In this document: positions 7,050-15,598 of the stretch, piece by piece
How the letters are laid out: the number at the start of each line of letters is the position of its first letter
Position numbering within the stretch: position 1 is the first letter of the stretch
Assembly: GCA_902803345.1 (NCBI GenBank)
Contig: CADCPV010000319.1
Coordinates: 1-23,369 of the forward strand
Source of the DNA: an uncultured Eubacteriales bacterium
GTDB taxonomy: Bacteria > Bacillota_A > Clostridia > Lachnospirales > Lachnospiraceae
Direction: 5' to 3'
Length of the DNA: 23,369 nucleotides
Position numbers and translations under genes: made by a program
The notes under the pieces: model-generated
The model's database searches: none
Told to the model about the DNA's origin: nothing
What the model saw: only the letters and a program-made list of their open reading frames with translations

Positions 7050-8081
7050 TCAGTTTTTCTTCAGCTTTCCCGCAGACAAGAACGCAAGAAGGGCATACAT
7101 CAGCACGACGAAGGTCTTATAAATCGGCCAGAAGGATCCGCCCGAATTTGTAAAGATCATTCCCGGCCTTGACAGTACCATCCGCAGGGCGCGCCCGAAC
7201 ATATCCGCCCTCTGCATCGCCGCATTCAGCAGCCTGAGCGACGGCGTCAGGAACAGTGAAAACACGGCGAAGAGTATCGAAAAAATACCGATGATTATGC
7301 ACAGCGGTTTGCTCTTCGCGAAGAAGGCAATCGCCAAAAGAATCACGAGCACCGCCTCCACAATAAAGGGAATGCCGTTCATCACAGTAAAATACCGGGC
7401 GCCCATGCCGGACGCGGCTCCCGCAATCAGAACGCCGATGCCTTCGAAAAGCGTAAACACACCGCCGATCAGAAGCGGGATGCCTTTCTTTTTGACCATG
7501 GCGGAAAGCACCGGAATAAAGAACAGGATCAGGTACGGAATCCAGCGGAGCAGTCCGCCGATCAGGAACCTGGTGCGGACCATCATCCAGTACAAAACAT
7601 ACGTCAGCACTGAGTAAATCGGTATGGATTCATTTTCAAAACCGTACACAGCCTGACGGAACACCATCCGGATCACTTCACTGCGCGGCGTATTGAATGG
7701 ATTATAAATCAACTGCTGGATCGGTGTATTGACCAGGATCTCCGCAATCAGACCAATTACAAAAAGTACCAGAAGCAGAATGACCGCTGCTGCGTTCCCG
7801 GATTTCTTTTCCTTTTTCGGGGTTGCAGGGGACGGCATTGGCTGAACCGGCGCTTTTGGAGCAGCAGGCGGTGGCGTCTGCATCACCGGTTCCGGTGTTT
7901 TGACAGGCGGCACTTTCCCTGTCGGTTCCGGGACGGGTGCCGGCGGCGGTGTCGGTACCGGCTCCGGAGCTTTTGCCTGTGTGACGCTCATCTGCGGGGC
8001 TTCTCCTGTCTTCTGTCCGCAGAACGGACAGAATTTCACATTTTCATTGATCTCTTTTCCACAACTTCTGCAGTACTTCAT
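7050..8081 (-). CDS. Zinc-ribbon, proline-rich, multi-pass membrane protein
   Basis: A 343-aa protein of unknown function. Residues 1-25 are a zinc ribbon (C4, C7, C18, C21). Residues 30-90 are a Pro/Ala-rich flexible linker ending in KKEKK. From about 96 onward there are roughly six or seven hydrophobic segments (AAAVILLLVLFVIGLIAEIL, then YLILFFIPVLSAM, LLIGGVFTLFEGIGVLIAG, VEAVLVILLAIAFFA, CIIIGIFSILFAVFSLFL and a last one near the end). This layout is frequent in Clostridia but has no assigned role. AGGAGG lies 5 nt before the ATG. The gene follows the NifX-FKBP gene by 54 nt with no terminator between them, so they may be co-transcribed. Confidence 0.8.
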   Translation of the reverse strand: MKYCRSCGKEINENVKFCPFCGQKTGEAPQMSVTQAKAPEPVPTPPPAPVPEPTGKVPPVKTPEPVMQTPPPAAPKAPVQPMPSPATPKKEKKSGNAAAVILLLVLFVIGLIAEILVNTPIQQLIYNPFNTPRSEVIRMVFRQAVYGFENESIPIYSVLTYVLYWMMVRTRFLIGGLLRWIPYLILFFIPVLSAMVKKKGIPLLIGGVFTLFEGIGVLIAGAASGMGARYFTVMNGIPFIVEAVLVILLAIAFFAKSKPLCIIIGIFSILFAVFSLFLTPSLRLLNAAMQRADMFGRALRMVLSRPGMIFTNSGGSFWPIYKTFVVLMYALLAFLSAGKLKKN

Positions 8082-8135
8082 CGTTTCCTCCTTTTCCCTG
8101 ATGTGGCTTGAAAATGGACCTGTGTTTTTATCTTC

Positions 8136-8996
8136 TTAATCCGTCACTTCTACCAGTTCTATCGTGAAATTCAGTTCTTTTCCGGCCATCTCATGATTTG
8201 TGTCAAAAGTAATTGTATCACTGTCCTTCGCTGTCACCGCTGCCGGTGTCGGATTGCCGTACATGTCGCGAAGATACACCCGGTCTCCCACCGAGAGTCC
8301 TTCCGCCCCCGGGAGCTTCGCAATTTCAACAGTAAAAACCGCATCCGGATCCGCCTCGCCATATGCCTCGGAAGGCATCAGATGAACCTCGCGGATCTCA
8401 CCGACCTCCATGTCGGCAACTGCCTGATCAAAGCCGGGGATCATCATTCCCGCACCGCAGACAAACTCCAGCGGTTCCCCACGGTCATAGGAAGAATCAA
8501 ACTGCGTCCCATCGTTAAAGGTTCCGCGGTAGTGTGTCCGGCACTTCTTTCCGACATTTTTCCCCTCTATTACCGGCCTCATGTGACAGCTGCTGTAACA
8601 GCCGCCTTCCTCAAAATCGGGACACCCTTCGCAGCCTTCATGCATTTCACAGGAATGGCCTTCTTCATGACGGTCACAGTTGGCACCGGTGTTTTGAAGC
8701 TCTCCACGAAGGTATGCTTCGACTGCCTCATCAGGGCTGCCGGACGCGCCTGCGCAGAGCTCTACTCCGTTTTCCTGAAGCGCAGCCTGAGCGCCTTCAC
8801 CAATTCCTCCGCAGATCAGGACGTCTACAGAACGCTCTGAAAGAAGAACCGCCAGCGCTTCATGGCCAACCCCATCGGTACCGATGACTTCTGAGGAAAT
8901 CACCCTGCCGCCCTCAACCTCATAAACTTTGAAGGCTTCTGTCCGGCCAAAATGCTGAAACACTTCGCCATTGTCATAGGTCACTGCAATTCTCAT
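8136..8996 (-). CDS. NifX/NifB-like domain fused to a SlyD-like FKBP peptidyl-prolyl isomerase
   Basis: A 286-aa protein from the second of two adjacent ATGs: GGAGG is only 2 nt from the first and 5 nt from the second, and MRIAVTYDNG is the usual family start. Residues 1-100 match the dinitrogenase iron-molybdenum cofactor family (VFQHFGRTEAFKVYEV, DVLICGGIGEGAQAAL). Residues 106-138 are rich in Cys and His (CDRHEEGHSCEMHEGCEGC, then C and C) and probably bind metal. Residues 144-286 are a SlyD-type FKBP (FDSSYDRGEPLEFVCGAGMMIPGFDQAV, then the inserted flap domain with MPSEAYGEADPDAVF). FKBPs of this kind isomerise prolyl bonds and act as chaperones, and SlyD also handles nickel. A combined metal-handling chaperone is inferred. 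No nitrogenase genes are nearby. It lies 57 nt behind the anSME gene. Confidence 0.88.
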   Translation of the reverse strand: MRIAVTYDNGEVFQHFGRTEAFKVYEVEGGRVISSEVIGTDGVGHEALAVLLSERSVDVLICGGIGEGAQAALQENGVELCAGASGSPDEAVEAYLRGELQNTGANCDRHEEGHSCEMHEGCEGCPDFEEGGCYSSCHMRPVIEGKNVGKKCRTHYRGTFNDGTQFDSSYDRGEPLEFVCGAGMMIPGFDQAVADMEVGEIREVHLMPSEAYGEADPDAVFTVEIAKLPGAEGLSVGDRVYLRDMYGNPTPAAVTAKDSDTITFDTNHEMAGKELNFTIELVEVTD

Positions 8997-9053
8997 CATA
9001 TCCTCCCTTTTTCCCGATGTTAATCGGATTATGTATAAAACTATGCTCTGAAC

Positions 9054-10157
9054 TCACTCCCGAATGCGCGCTGCTTCGTGCTTCATATCTTCCACTCGGG
9101 CTTCAAAAAACCCGCTGTAACTGCCGCAGAAACGGTTCAGCTGCATTTCGTCCCGGTTTCTTCGGCATCCGCCGCGGCATAATTTCAGCCATTTGCAGGA
9201 CAGGCACTTTCCCGGAAGCTTCATTGAATTTTCAATAAAGGCAATTGCATTTCTCTTTTCATCGACAGCATCAATTCTGTCGGAATTGAAATTCCCGAGG
9301 CAGTATTGATCCGTCATATAGAAATCACAGGGATAAACGGATCCGTCGGCTTCGCATACATACTGGATACCGCAGATGCCGCGCATATCACATGCTTCCG
9401 GCGGATATCCCGCTATCATCCCAACCCAGTTGTCAAACTGACGGATGAAAGGACGCTTTGGATCCTTCTGCCACAGATCCCAAAGGCGGATCAGAAACTC
9501 CTGATACTTCTTTGGCGTCAGGCTATATGACCGGGGTGCATCGCCTTCCAGCGGATCGAGGCAGGCGATGTACTGCTGCCATCTGAAATCCTCCTGCTGA
9601 TAGAAATGGTAAACTTCTTCAATATGATCCGCAAGATCATCTGTGACAACGGTCAGGATATTGAATTCCACATTACAATCCCGGAGAAGCCGGATTTTCT
9701 CCATGGCACACAGAAAGGCCGATTCTGCCGTTTCGGCGCAGTCTTTATTCAGGTGCCTGAAGCGGTCATGCACAGCCTGGACTCCGTCTAAAGAGACCCC
9801 GACGAGAAAATGATTGTCTCGCAGGAAAACACACCACTCGCGATCCAACAGCAACCCGTTCGTCTGCAGGGCATTCTGAATCCGCAGATAATTCTTGTTG
9901 TACTGTTCCTCATACAATACGACTTTTCGGAAAAAGTCCAGTCCCCGAAGGGTCGGCTCTCCTCCCTGAAAAGCGAATGAAGCTGCTCCTTCTGCATGCA
10001 GGAGTGTGCGCCGGATAATATTCTTCAAGGTTCTTTCGGACATGAATCCGAAATTCTCCTGTGTGCGGTTTGCCTGCTCATCGGCATAGAAGCAGTAATC
10101 GCAGTGCATATTGCACAGACCGGAGGCGGGCTTCATGAGTACGCTGATCGGCGGCAT
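9054..10157 (-). CDS. Anaerobic sulfatase-maturating enzyme (radical SAM/SPASM)
   Basis: A 367-aa enzyme from the ATG at 10157. An in-frame upstream ATG at 10223 would add 22 residues that overlap the sulfatase gene, whereas 10157 has GGGAG 7 nt upstream and gives the standard start MPPISVLMKPASGLCN. The radical SAM motif is C15, C19, C22 (CNMHCDYC), followed by FQGGEPTLRG. The C-terminus carries the SPASM set for two auxiliary clusters (CDMRGICGIQYVCEADGSVYPCDF, CLSCKWLKLCRGGC and a final Cys). anSME enzymes oxidise the active-site Cys or Ser of sulfatases to formylglycine without oxygen. It starts 4 nt after the stop of a Cys-type sulfatase, its obvious client. The anaerobic lifestyle of the host follows from this. 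Confidence 0.93.
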   Translation of the reverse strand: MPPISVLMKPASGLCNMHCDYCFYADEQANRTQENFGFMSERTLKNIIRRTLLHAEGAASFAFQGGEPTLRGLDFFRKVVLYEEQYNKNYLRIQNALQTNGLLLDREWCVFLRDNHFLVGVSLDGVQAVHDRFRHLNKDCAETAESAFLCAMEKIRLLRDCNVEFNILTVVTDDLADHIEEVYHFYQQEDFRWQQYIACLDPLEGDAPRSYSLTPKKYQEFLIRLWDLWQKDPKRPFIRQFDNWVGMIAGYPPEACDMRGICGIQYVCEADGSVYPCDFYMTDQYCLGNFNSDRIDAVDEKRNAIAFIENSMKLPGKCLSCKWLKLCRGGCRRNRDEMQLNRFCGSYSGFFEARVEDMKHEAARIRE

Positions 10158-10161
10158 AAAA

Positions 10162-11694
10162 CTACTCCCGCTGAGAGAGGATGCTCTCAGGTGTGATTTC
10201 ACCGGACAGGCCGAGGCGGTCAAACTGTTCCGACGGCGCGCCGGCCTTTTCCATTTCCGCCTTCAGGATTTGTGCCATCCGCGCTTCCGTTTCCAGATCA
10301 TCCAGCGGCTCCGCTTCATATGGGTCATCCGCAACACAGAAAAGCTTTGAGCCAAGATTCGACGGGCTCACTTTTGATCCGTGAATGCGGATTTTCAGTA
10401 CCGGGCATCCCTTGGAATTCGGAAGGGGCGGAACAAGTTCTGCTCCCTGAAGGTCCTCTATGCTGAACATCTGACGCATCCTTGCTGGCATCAGCGTGTA
10501 TTCGCAGACATTACCCTGCTCTGATGCGAGCGGTGCGCGGAAATAGACATATCTGCCATCCGTCACAGCAGTACAGGAACCATGCAGTCCGAAAAGCGCA
10601 GCCGTCCTTTCCGACCGATTCTCACGGATTAACGGCAGGAGGCTGTATCCCTGCATGTCTTTCGGAATCTTAATGCCGAAAAACTCAAGAATCGTGACCG
10701 GCAGATCAATTGCTGACGTCAGTCCGGATCTGCGCTCTCCCCTGATCCCGCTCACCGGATCATAAATAAACAGCGGCGTATGACTGATTTCCTCGTATGC
10801 GGGCATGATATTCTTACCCCACCAGTCATGCTCACCCAGAAGAAATCCGTGGTCGGTATTCACAATCAGCAAGGTATCCTTCCACATATCATTTTCATCC
10901 ATGAAATCAAGCACTTTTCCAAGATACGAATCACACATCGAAACAAGTGCCGCATAGAGGTTCCGAACGTACTGAATGTCCGCCGGCGAATCATCCCGGA
11001 CCATATCATAGGGCGGCCAGTCATCCTTTTTCCCCGTGTATTCCCGGATTTTTGGATACAGCTCTTTCCACGAAGGCTGCGTGAAGAACGGTTCATGCGG
11101 ATCAAAGGATTCAATCTGAAGGAACCAGTTCTGCGTATTTTTATTCCGTTCGAGAAAATCCAGTCCGTCCCGGAATGTCATGGCCTGCGGCATGTCTCCT
11201 TCATCCGTGAGGTGGCGCCGCGTCACCGCGTCCTGATGTTTCAGGAGCTCTTTCATATTCCGTGGGTCAGTTATACCCGCGCCAAGCTTTTGCGTATATT
11301 CTACAATATCTGCATCCCAGGTGCAGGCGTCGCCTTCCTGGCCGCGGGTTGCCCTCCACGAACTGTAGCGGTTGTGATAAGTGGCCCCGCCATCTTCCCA
11401 ATAATGATAATGGTCTGAAACCAGGCAGGAATAAATACCACTTTCTTTCAGGATCTGCGGCATCGAATCATCATACGGTTCCAGCGGTCCCCAATCCCGC
11501 TGCAGGAAATTCACGCGCGAATTATGCAGGTCGCGCCGCGCAGGCATACAGGGCAGTGAACAGACATAATTGTTGTCAAACGTAACCGCTTCCCGGGCAA
11601 GCCGCGCAAAATTCGGCGTTTTCACCCAGTCATTTCCGTATGGTGACAGAAAATGACGGCACAGTGTATCATACATGACCATGATGCAGCGCAT
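10162..11694 (-). CDS. Cys-type sulfatase (alkaline phosphatase superfamily, S1)
   Basis: A 510-aa type I sulfatase. The formylglycine site is C49 in CMPAR, matching the CXPXR consensus. The metal-site and fold landmarks are MVMYDTL at the start, ESFDPHEPF, NTDHGFLLGEHDWWGK and SHTPLFIYDP. There is no signal peptide, so the enzyme is cytoplasmic and would act on imported material. It hydrolyses a sulfate ester after C49 is converted to formylglycine by the anSME encoded immediately downstream. The substrate cannot be read from the sequence; the neighbours (GH51, Gfo/Idh) point to a carbohydrate. AGGAGA lies 7 nt before the ATG. The final part (after about 440) is a variable subfamily extension. 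Confidence 0.92.
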   Translation of the reverse strand: MRCIMVMYDTLCRHFLSPYGNDWVKTPNFARLAREAVTFDNNYVCSLPCMPARRDLHNSRVNFLQRDWGPLEPYDDSMPQILKESGIYSCLVSDHYHYWEDGGATYHNRYSSWRATRGQEGDACTWDADIVEYTQKLGAGITDPRNMKELLKHQDAVTRRHLTDEGDMPQAMTFRDGLDFLERNKNTQNWFLQIESFDPHEPFFTQPSWKELYPKIREYTGKKDDWPPYDMVRDDSPADIQYVRNLYAALVSMCDSYLGKVLDFMDENDMWKDTLLIVNTDHGFLLGEHDWWGKNIMPAYEEISHTPLFIYDPVSGIRGERRSGLTSAIDLPVTILEFFGIKIPKDMQGYSLLPLIRENRSERTAALFGLHGSCTAVTDGRYVYFRAPLASEQGNVCEYTLMPARMRQMFSIEDLQGAELVPPLPNSKGCPVLKIRIHGSKVSPSNLGSKLFCVADDPYEAEPLDDLETEARMAQILKAEMEKAGAPSEQFDRLGLSGEITPESILSQRE

Positions 11695-11764
11695 AGATTA
11701 TTCTCCTCTACTCCGCTATATAACGCCAGTGTTCCTCATCTGAATCCTCAAAAACAATAATCAG

Positions 11765-12487
11765 TCAGATCTCCGCCGAATCGCCGTCTTCCGGAAGCAG
11801 CAGCTCACAGGGCAGACAATCCCTGGCCGCCTTCAGCACATCATATTTCTTAAGCGGGAAGGTGTGGACAACCGCTGCACGTTTCGCCGCGCAGTGCTGC
11901 AGCTTTTCAATAAGCTTTTCCGCCGAAAAATGCGCACATTCCACGACAAAGAGATCCACAGGATCTGTATTCAGGAAGTCCGGATAATCAATCTTTTCTG
12001 CATTGAGATCGCCGGAAACATAAAGCCTGCCGCCGTCTGCCTCCAGAAGATACCCGTAAGCCGGACGATGATCCTTTTCCATATGTGCTGTCGGAAACGC
12101 CGTAACGCGAGTCCCGTCACAATCATACACAAACCCGGGCTCTACGATATGCGGGCGAACCCGTTCGCACGGATAGTGACTCAGAAGTGAACAGACAGCC
12201 GCAGCCCGGTTTTCTTCGGTCATATAGACATCGAAATCCATTTCCGTATAATACCAGCACGCAAGGTCCATCAGTTCCGAAAGCCCGTGGATATGATCCC
12301 CGTGCATATGGGTGATGAAAACCGCTTTCAGCCGCTTCAGATCAAAATCCATCCGGATCAGCAGGTCCATCACCGGCGCACCGGCGTCAATCAGATAAGC
12401 CCTGTCACCGTTTTCAACCAGTATGCTCTGACAGTAGCGGTCCTTTGCCGGAACGCCGTGACTTGTCCCGAGAAATGTGATTTTCAT
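11765..12487 (-). CDS. Metallo-beta-lactamase-fold hydrolase
   Basis: A 240-aa MBL-fold protein of the RNase Z/PF12706-like branch. It begins MKITFLGTSHGVP and carries the metal motif THMHGDHIHG (HXHXDH), the phosphate- or metal-site region FPTAHMEKDHRP, VSGDLN with the bridging Asp, and a late His (AVVHTFPL). Family members cleave phosphodiester, ester or lactone bonds; the substrate here is unknown. In this cluster it might open a lactone made by the Gfo/Idh-type dehydrogenase encoded upstream, which is speculation. It lies between the Gfo/Idh gene (82-nt gap) and the sulfatase gene (70-nt gap) with no terminator visible on either side. The ribosome site (AAAGGGA) is weak. Confidence 0.85.
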   Translation of the reverse strand: MKITFLGTSHGVPAKDRYCQSILVENGDRAYLIDAGAPVMDLLIRMDFDLKRLKAVFITHMHGDHIHGLSELMDLACWYYTEMDFDVYMTEENRAAAVCSLLSHYPCERVRPHIVEPGFVYDCDGTRVTAFPTAHMEKDHRPAYGYLLEADGGRLYVSGDLNAEKIDYPDFLNTDPVDLFVVECAHFSAEKLIEKLQHCAAKRAAVVHTFPLKKYDVLKAARDCLPCELLLPEDGDSAEI

Positions 12488-12569
12488 GGCTGTTTCCCTT
12501 TCAAAAGCTTCTTATTCCACCGGTCCTCTGTAAGCCGCAAACACACCGCTTCCATCGATCAGGCAGTCT

Positions 12570-13769
12570 TCACCACCGTACCTGCCAGCGCTTTTTCAAT
12601 TCTTCAAGCTTCTCCGAAGCTTTATTCTGCGATGCATGCCGAATCACTTCGGAAGCACTTTTCTCTGCTTTTCTGCGCTCTTCCAGCAGTTCATCAAAAA
12701 GAGCCTCCTCCGTGCCCGGGACAACAGATCTCCCGGTCCATGCGGATAGATATGCTGCATTGCTGATCGACAGGGACTTGATCCCTTCGTAACCCGGGAC
12801 CTGCGGTTCACGGTCCAGAAGGATTGCTTCAGCAAAATCCTGCAGCAGGATCGGGTGTCCGTCCGGCTCCTCCGCAGTATATTCTTCATACGCCGGCTCA
12901 GCCTGGTAAAAGCCTTCCTTTGCGGTAAAGCATACTTCGCGCTCCGGCTCGGAAAGCTTCCACCATTTCAGTGTTCCGTTCTCGAGGACCAGCTTTCCCC
13001 GGCCGCCGGAGATTTCCAGACGGTTTGTGCCGGGGCATTCGCCGGTTGTTGTGATAAATACAGCCGAAGCGCCGCTGTCGTATTCCCCGATAATCGTCGC
13101 ATCGTCATCGACGCTGATATGATGGTACTTCCCGAAGTCCACAGTCGCGTGTACACGATCCGGAACGCCGAAAATCCATTGCCAGATGTCCAGGTTGTGC
13201 GGCGCCTGATTCAGCAGTACGCCGCCCCCTTCGCCGGACCAGGTAGCACGCCAGGAACCGGAGTCATAATATGCCTGAGTCCGGTACCAGTTCGTGATGA
13301 TCCAGACCAGGCGTTTGGGCTCCCCTAAAAGACCGCTTTTCACAATATCATGCGCCCGGATAAACAGGGGATTCGTCCGCTGGTTGAACATGATCGCGAA
13401 TTTCTTCCCGGATCTTTTGGCGGCTTCATTCATTTCGCGTACTGCCGAAACCGCAACACCGGCAGGCTTCTCCGTCAGGACATGAAGCCCGCGCGAAAAA
13501 GCCTCTTTTGCATAAACCGGATGCAGGTAATGCGGTACTGCGATCAGTATCGCTTCCACAAGTCCGCTGTCCATCATCTGAAGTGCATCGGTAAAGGAAA
13601 CCGCTTCAGGCTGCAGCTTCCGGCCGATCTCAAGCCGCTCCTCCCGAATATCACAAATCGCCGTGATTTCCACTGACGGGCATAAACCGTCTGCAGCATA
13701 TTTCAGATGACCGGAACCCATGTTTCCGATTCCGATCACACCAAGCCGTATTTTCCTTCTGTCAGCCAT
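12570..13769 (-). CDS. Gfo/Idh/MocA family NAD(P)-dependent oxidoreductase
   Basis: A 399-aa sugar-type dehydrogenase. The N-terminal Rossmann fold has GVIGIGNMGSGH, then ILIAVPHYLHPVYA and the catalytic Lys in LTEKPAG. The C-terminal substrate domain carries GGGVLLNQAPHNLDIWQWIFG, with the active-site His/Asp region. Family members oxidise or reduce sugars, inositols or sugar acids; the substrate is not evident. The C-terminal 30 residues are a charged helix (ERRKAEKSASEV...KLEELKKRW). GGAGG lies 6 nt before the ATG, just behind a small GC hairpin with a GAAA loop (GCCGG-GAAA-CCGGC, about 13783-13796). The gene has no room for a promoter after the GH51 terminator, so it probably depends on read-through from GH51. 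Confidence 0.9.
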   Translation of the reverse strand: MADRRKIRLGVIGIGNMGSGHLKYAADGLCPSVEITAICDIREERLEIGRKLQPEAVSFTDALQMMDSGLVEAILIAVPHYLHPVYAKEAFSRGLHVLTEKPAGVAVSAVREMNEAAKRSGKKFAIMFNQRTNPLFIRAHDIVKSGLLGEPKRLVWIITNWYRTQAYYDSGSWRATWSGEGGGVLLNQAPHNLDIWQWIFGVPDRVHATVDFGKYHHISVDDDATIIGEYDSGASAVFITTTGECPGTNRLEISGGRGKLVLENGTLKWWKLSEPEREVCFTAKEGFYQAEPAYEEYTAEEPDGHPILLQDFAEAILLDREPQVPGYEGIKSLSISNAAYLSAWTGRSVVPGTEEALFDELLEERRKAEKSASEVIRHASQNKASEKLEELKKRWQVRW

Positions 13770-13800
13770 CTGCTTCCTCCGCCGGTTTCCCGGCCTTTCT

Positions 13801-13833
13801 TGATAAAAGACCCGGCAGTCCTCCCGCCGGGTC
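13801..13833 (-). terminator. Intrinsic terminator after the GH51 gene
   Basis: GACCCGGC pairs with GCCGGGTC (8 bp, 9-nt loop) and is followed on the minus strand by TTTTATC. It starts 18 nt after the GH51 stop. The downstream Gfo/Idh ATG is only about 30 nt further on, so it may be a partial terminator that lowers expression of the genes behind GH51. Confidence 0.8.
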
Positions 13834-13850
13834 CGGTATCCTTTCTCTGA

Positions 13851-15458
13851 TCAGTTCTTCTCAAAGCGGAACATGTTCCAGGAGAGCTTCTTCAGGGTTG
13901 CTGTGAGTTTTCCGTCCTCACACTTCGTCTCTTCGCAGACAACGGGCTTGATGACATCGGGATTTTCGTAGCTGTTTGCAGCATCAAAGTCATCCGCATA
14001 CATCGTCAGATGCTCAACAAAGTGATAGCCTTCGAATGCCTTGACGTCGATCGTAAGCTCCTCTTCCTCTTCCCAATCGCCGTTTGCGACAAACACGGTG
14101 AACTCACCCTGATCGTCATTCAGCGCAGCAGCAGCGGTCACGTAAGGAACGTCGTGGATATCGGCGTACTGGTTCTGGTCGTCGACCGCGTAGCTCGGTA
14201 CGTCGTAAGTCTCGCATTCGACCATCGGCAGGATAGACTTGCCCTTCGCATAACGGATCAGTTCTGTCATCGGATAGTAAGCCGCGCCCTTCCAGACATG
14301 GTCTCTGTCGGATGCCGCGAGCATACCAAGGCCGCCGGTTGCACAGCCGATCTTCACGCGGTCCGCGCGGCGGATCATTGCGAGCATTGTCGAAGCGTTC
14401 GCAAGTGCCATTGCCATTTCACCGGATCTTCTGCCGCCCGGGCCAAATGCACGCCAGACGTTGGGATCCTGCGAACGGAATCCGCTGTCCGGGAAGCTGA
14501 AGAAGGTCTTGATCGGCAGGTTGCCGTTCATGCCGAACTGCGGGTTGTCTTTCTGCGGACGGAACATGCTGCCGTACTCGTCGAGAGAAATATACATCGT
14601 CTTCTCAGTACGAAGCATTGTCTTGATGTAATCGCTCAGGGCAATCTCGGTGTCAATGTAATTCTCATAAGCCTTGACGCCCGCCATAAGAGCGCCGATG
14701 TCGCCCGGAAGCGCCGAATGATAATGGTGCAGGGAAATATAGTCCACGACCTCGTAGCACTGCTCCAGCACCTGGCGGTCCCAGTCCGGATAATGGGTCA
14801 GGAACGGGCAGGAAGATACACAGGCAATGGTCTCCACGGAACCGTCTGTATACTTCAGGGCCTTGGAAACTTCGCGTGCCTTGACGCCGTAACCTACGGG
14901 ATCCTTTTCGAAGGAAGCTACCTGCCAGGGGCCGTCCATTTCATTGCCGAGGTAGAAAATCTTGACGTTATAGGGGTCTTTGCGGCCGAACTCCACGCGC
15001 TTGTCCGCCCATTCCAGTCCGCTCTCCACGTTCGTATAGTCGATAAAGTCGATGGATGCATCGATGTCGTCCGTACCGAGGTTCAGGGTCCACATGGTAT
15101 CAGCCCCGATTTTTTCAATCCAGGCCAGATATTCATCTGCACCGACTTCTTTGGGAATGAAGCAGGCACGGGAACGGTCGATCAGGGGTTTTCTCTGATC
15201 CATCGGTCCGACGCTGTCCTTCCAGCGCCAGCCGGAAACATAATTGCCGCCGAAACGGACACTCGGAAGGCCGGCTTCTTTCAGGGCGTTCATGAAATCC
15301 TGACGGAATCCCCGGTCGTCTGCCGTCGGGTGGTCCGGCTTCCACATGGAGCCGATTACCATGTTGCCGATCGGCTCCAAAAACGCACCGAACAGCCTGG
15401 GAGAAATATCGCCCTTACTATACGAGGGATGAAGCGAGATCTTAGCTTTTCTGGACAT
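13851..15458 (-). CDS. GH51-type alpha-L-arabinofuranosidase
   Basis: A 535-aa glycoside hydrolase with the GH51 layout: opening ISPRLFGAFLEPIG, VRFGGNYVSGWRWKDSVGP, the acid/base Glu in YLGNEMDGPW (E173), SLHHYH, and the nucleophile Glu in SLDEYGSMF (E294). A C-terminal beta-sandwich follows, ending LSWNMFRF, typical of the family. GH51 enzymes release terminal alpha-L-arabinofuranose from arabinoxylan, arabinan or short oligosaccharides. No signal peptide is present, so it works on imported oligosaccharides in the cytoplasm. AAGGAGG lies 8 nt before the ATG. It has its own promoter, very similar to that of the FAD-oxidoreductase operon, and a terminator directly behind it. The exact glycan is not deducible, and related non-arabinose specificities exist in the clan. 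Confidence 0.87.
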   Translation of the reverse strand: MSRKAKISLHPSYSKGDISPRLFGAFLEPIGNMVIGSMWKPDHPTADDRGFRQDFMNALKEAGLPSVRFGGNYVSGWRWKDSVGPMDQRKPLIDRSRACFIPKEVGADEYLAWIEKIGADTMWTLNLGTDDIDASIDFIDYTNVESGLEWADKRVEFGRKDPYNVKIFYLGNEMDGPWQVASFEKDPVGYGVKAREVSKALKYTDGSVETIACVSSCPFLTHYPDWDRQVLEQCYEVVDYISLHHYHSALPGDIGALMAGVKAYENYIDTEIALSDYIKTMLRTEKTMYISLDEYGSMFRPQKDNPQFGMNGNLPIKTFFSFPDSGFRSQDPNVWRAFGPGGRRSGEMAMALANASTMLAMIRRADRVKIGCATGGLGMLAASDRDHVWKGAAYYPMTELIRYAKGKSILPMVECETYDVPSYAVDDQNQYADIHDVPYVTAAAALNDDQGEFTVFVANGDWEEEEELTIDVKAFEGYHFVEHLTMYADDFDAANSYENPDVIKPVVCEETKCEDGKLTATLKKLSWNMFRFEKN

Positions 15459-15526
15459 TACAGGTACCTCCTTGTTGCTCTTGCAATTATTTTTTCACTG
15501 CGCGAAAATATCTCGACTGCAGTTTA

Positions 15527-15555
15527 ATCTTAACCTGATTCAGCGGTACAGTCAA
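15527..15555 (-). promoter_or_regulatory. SigA-type promoter of the GH51 gene
   Basis: TTGACT (15550-15555) and TAAGAT (15527-15532) are separated by 17 bp on the minus strand, about 70 bp before the ATG. The spacer contains CTGAATCAG, a 9-bp palindrome with a central A. The same TGAATCA lies at the same place in the promoter of the FAD-oxidoreductase gene, so both may be bound by one regulator. The 140-bp gap holds nothing else convincing. Confidence 0.8.
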
Positions 15556-15598
15556 GGCAAAATTATGCATCTGCACAACAGTACCGGGCTGAAATGTT

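Noticed and set aside
9014..9027. Small inverted repeat CCGAT/ATCGG between anSME and the NifX-FKBP gene, considered as a terminator
   Set aside because: It has only 5 bp and no T-run on either strand, so it does not support a transcription end there.
14010..15527. A 505-codon open frame on the plus strand opposite the GH51 gene
   Set aside because: It lies entirely antisense to a gene with clear catalytic motifs, its translation is Arg/His/Val-rich with no recognisable domain, and it has no ribosome site. It is a by-product of the codon bias of the real gene.
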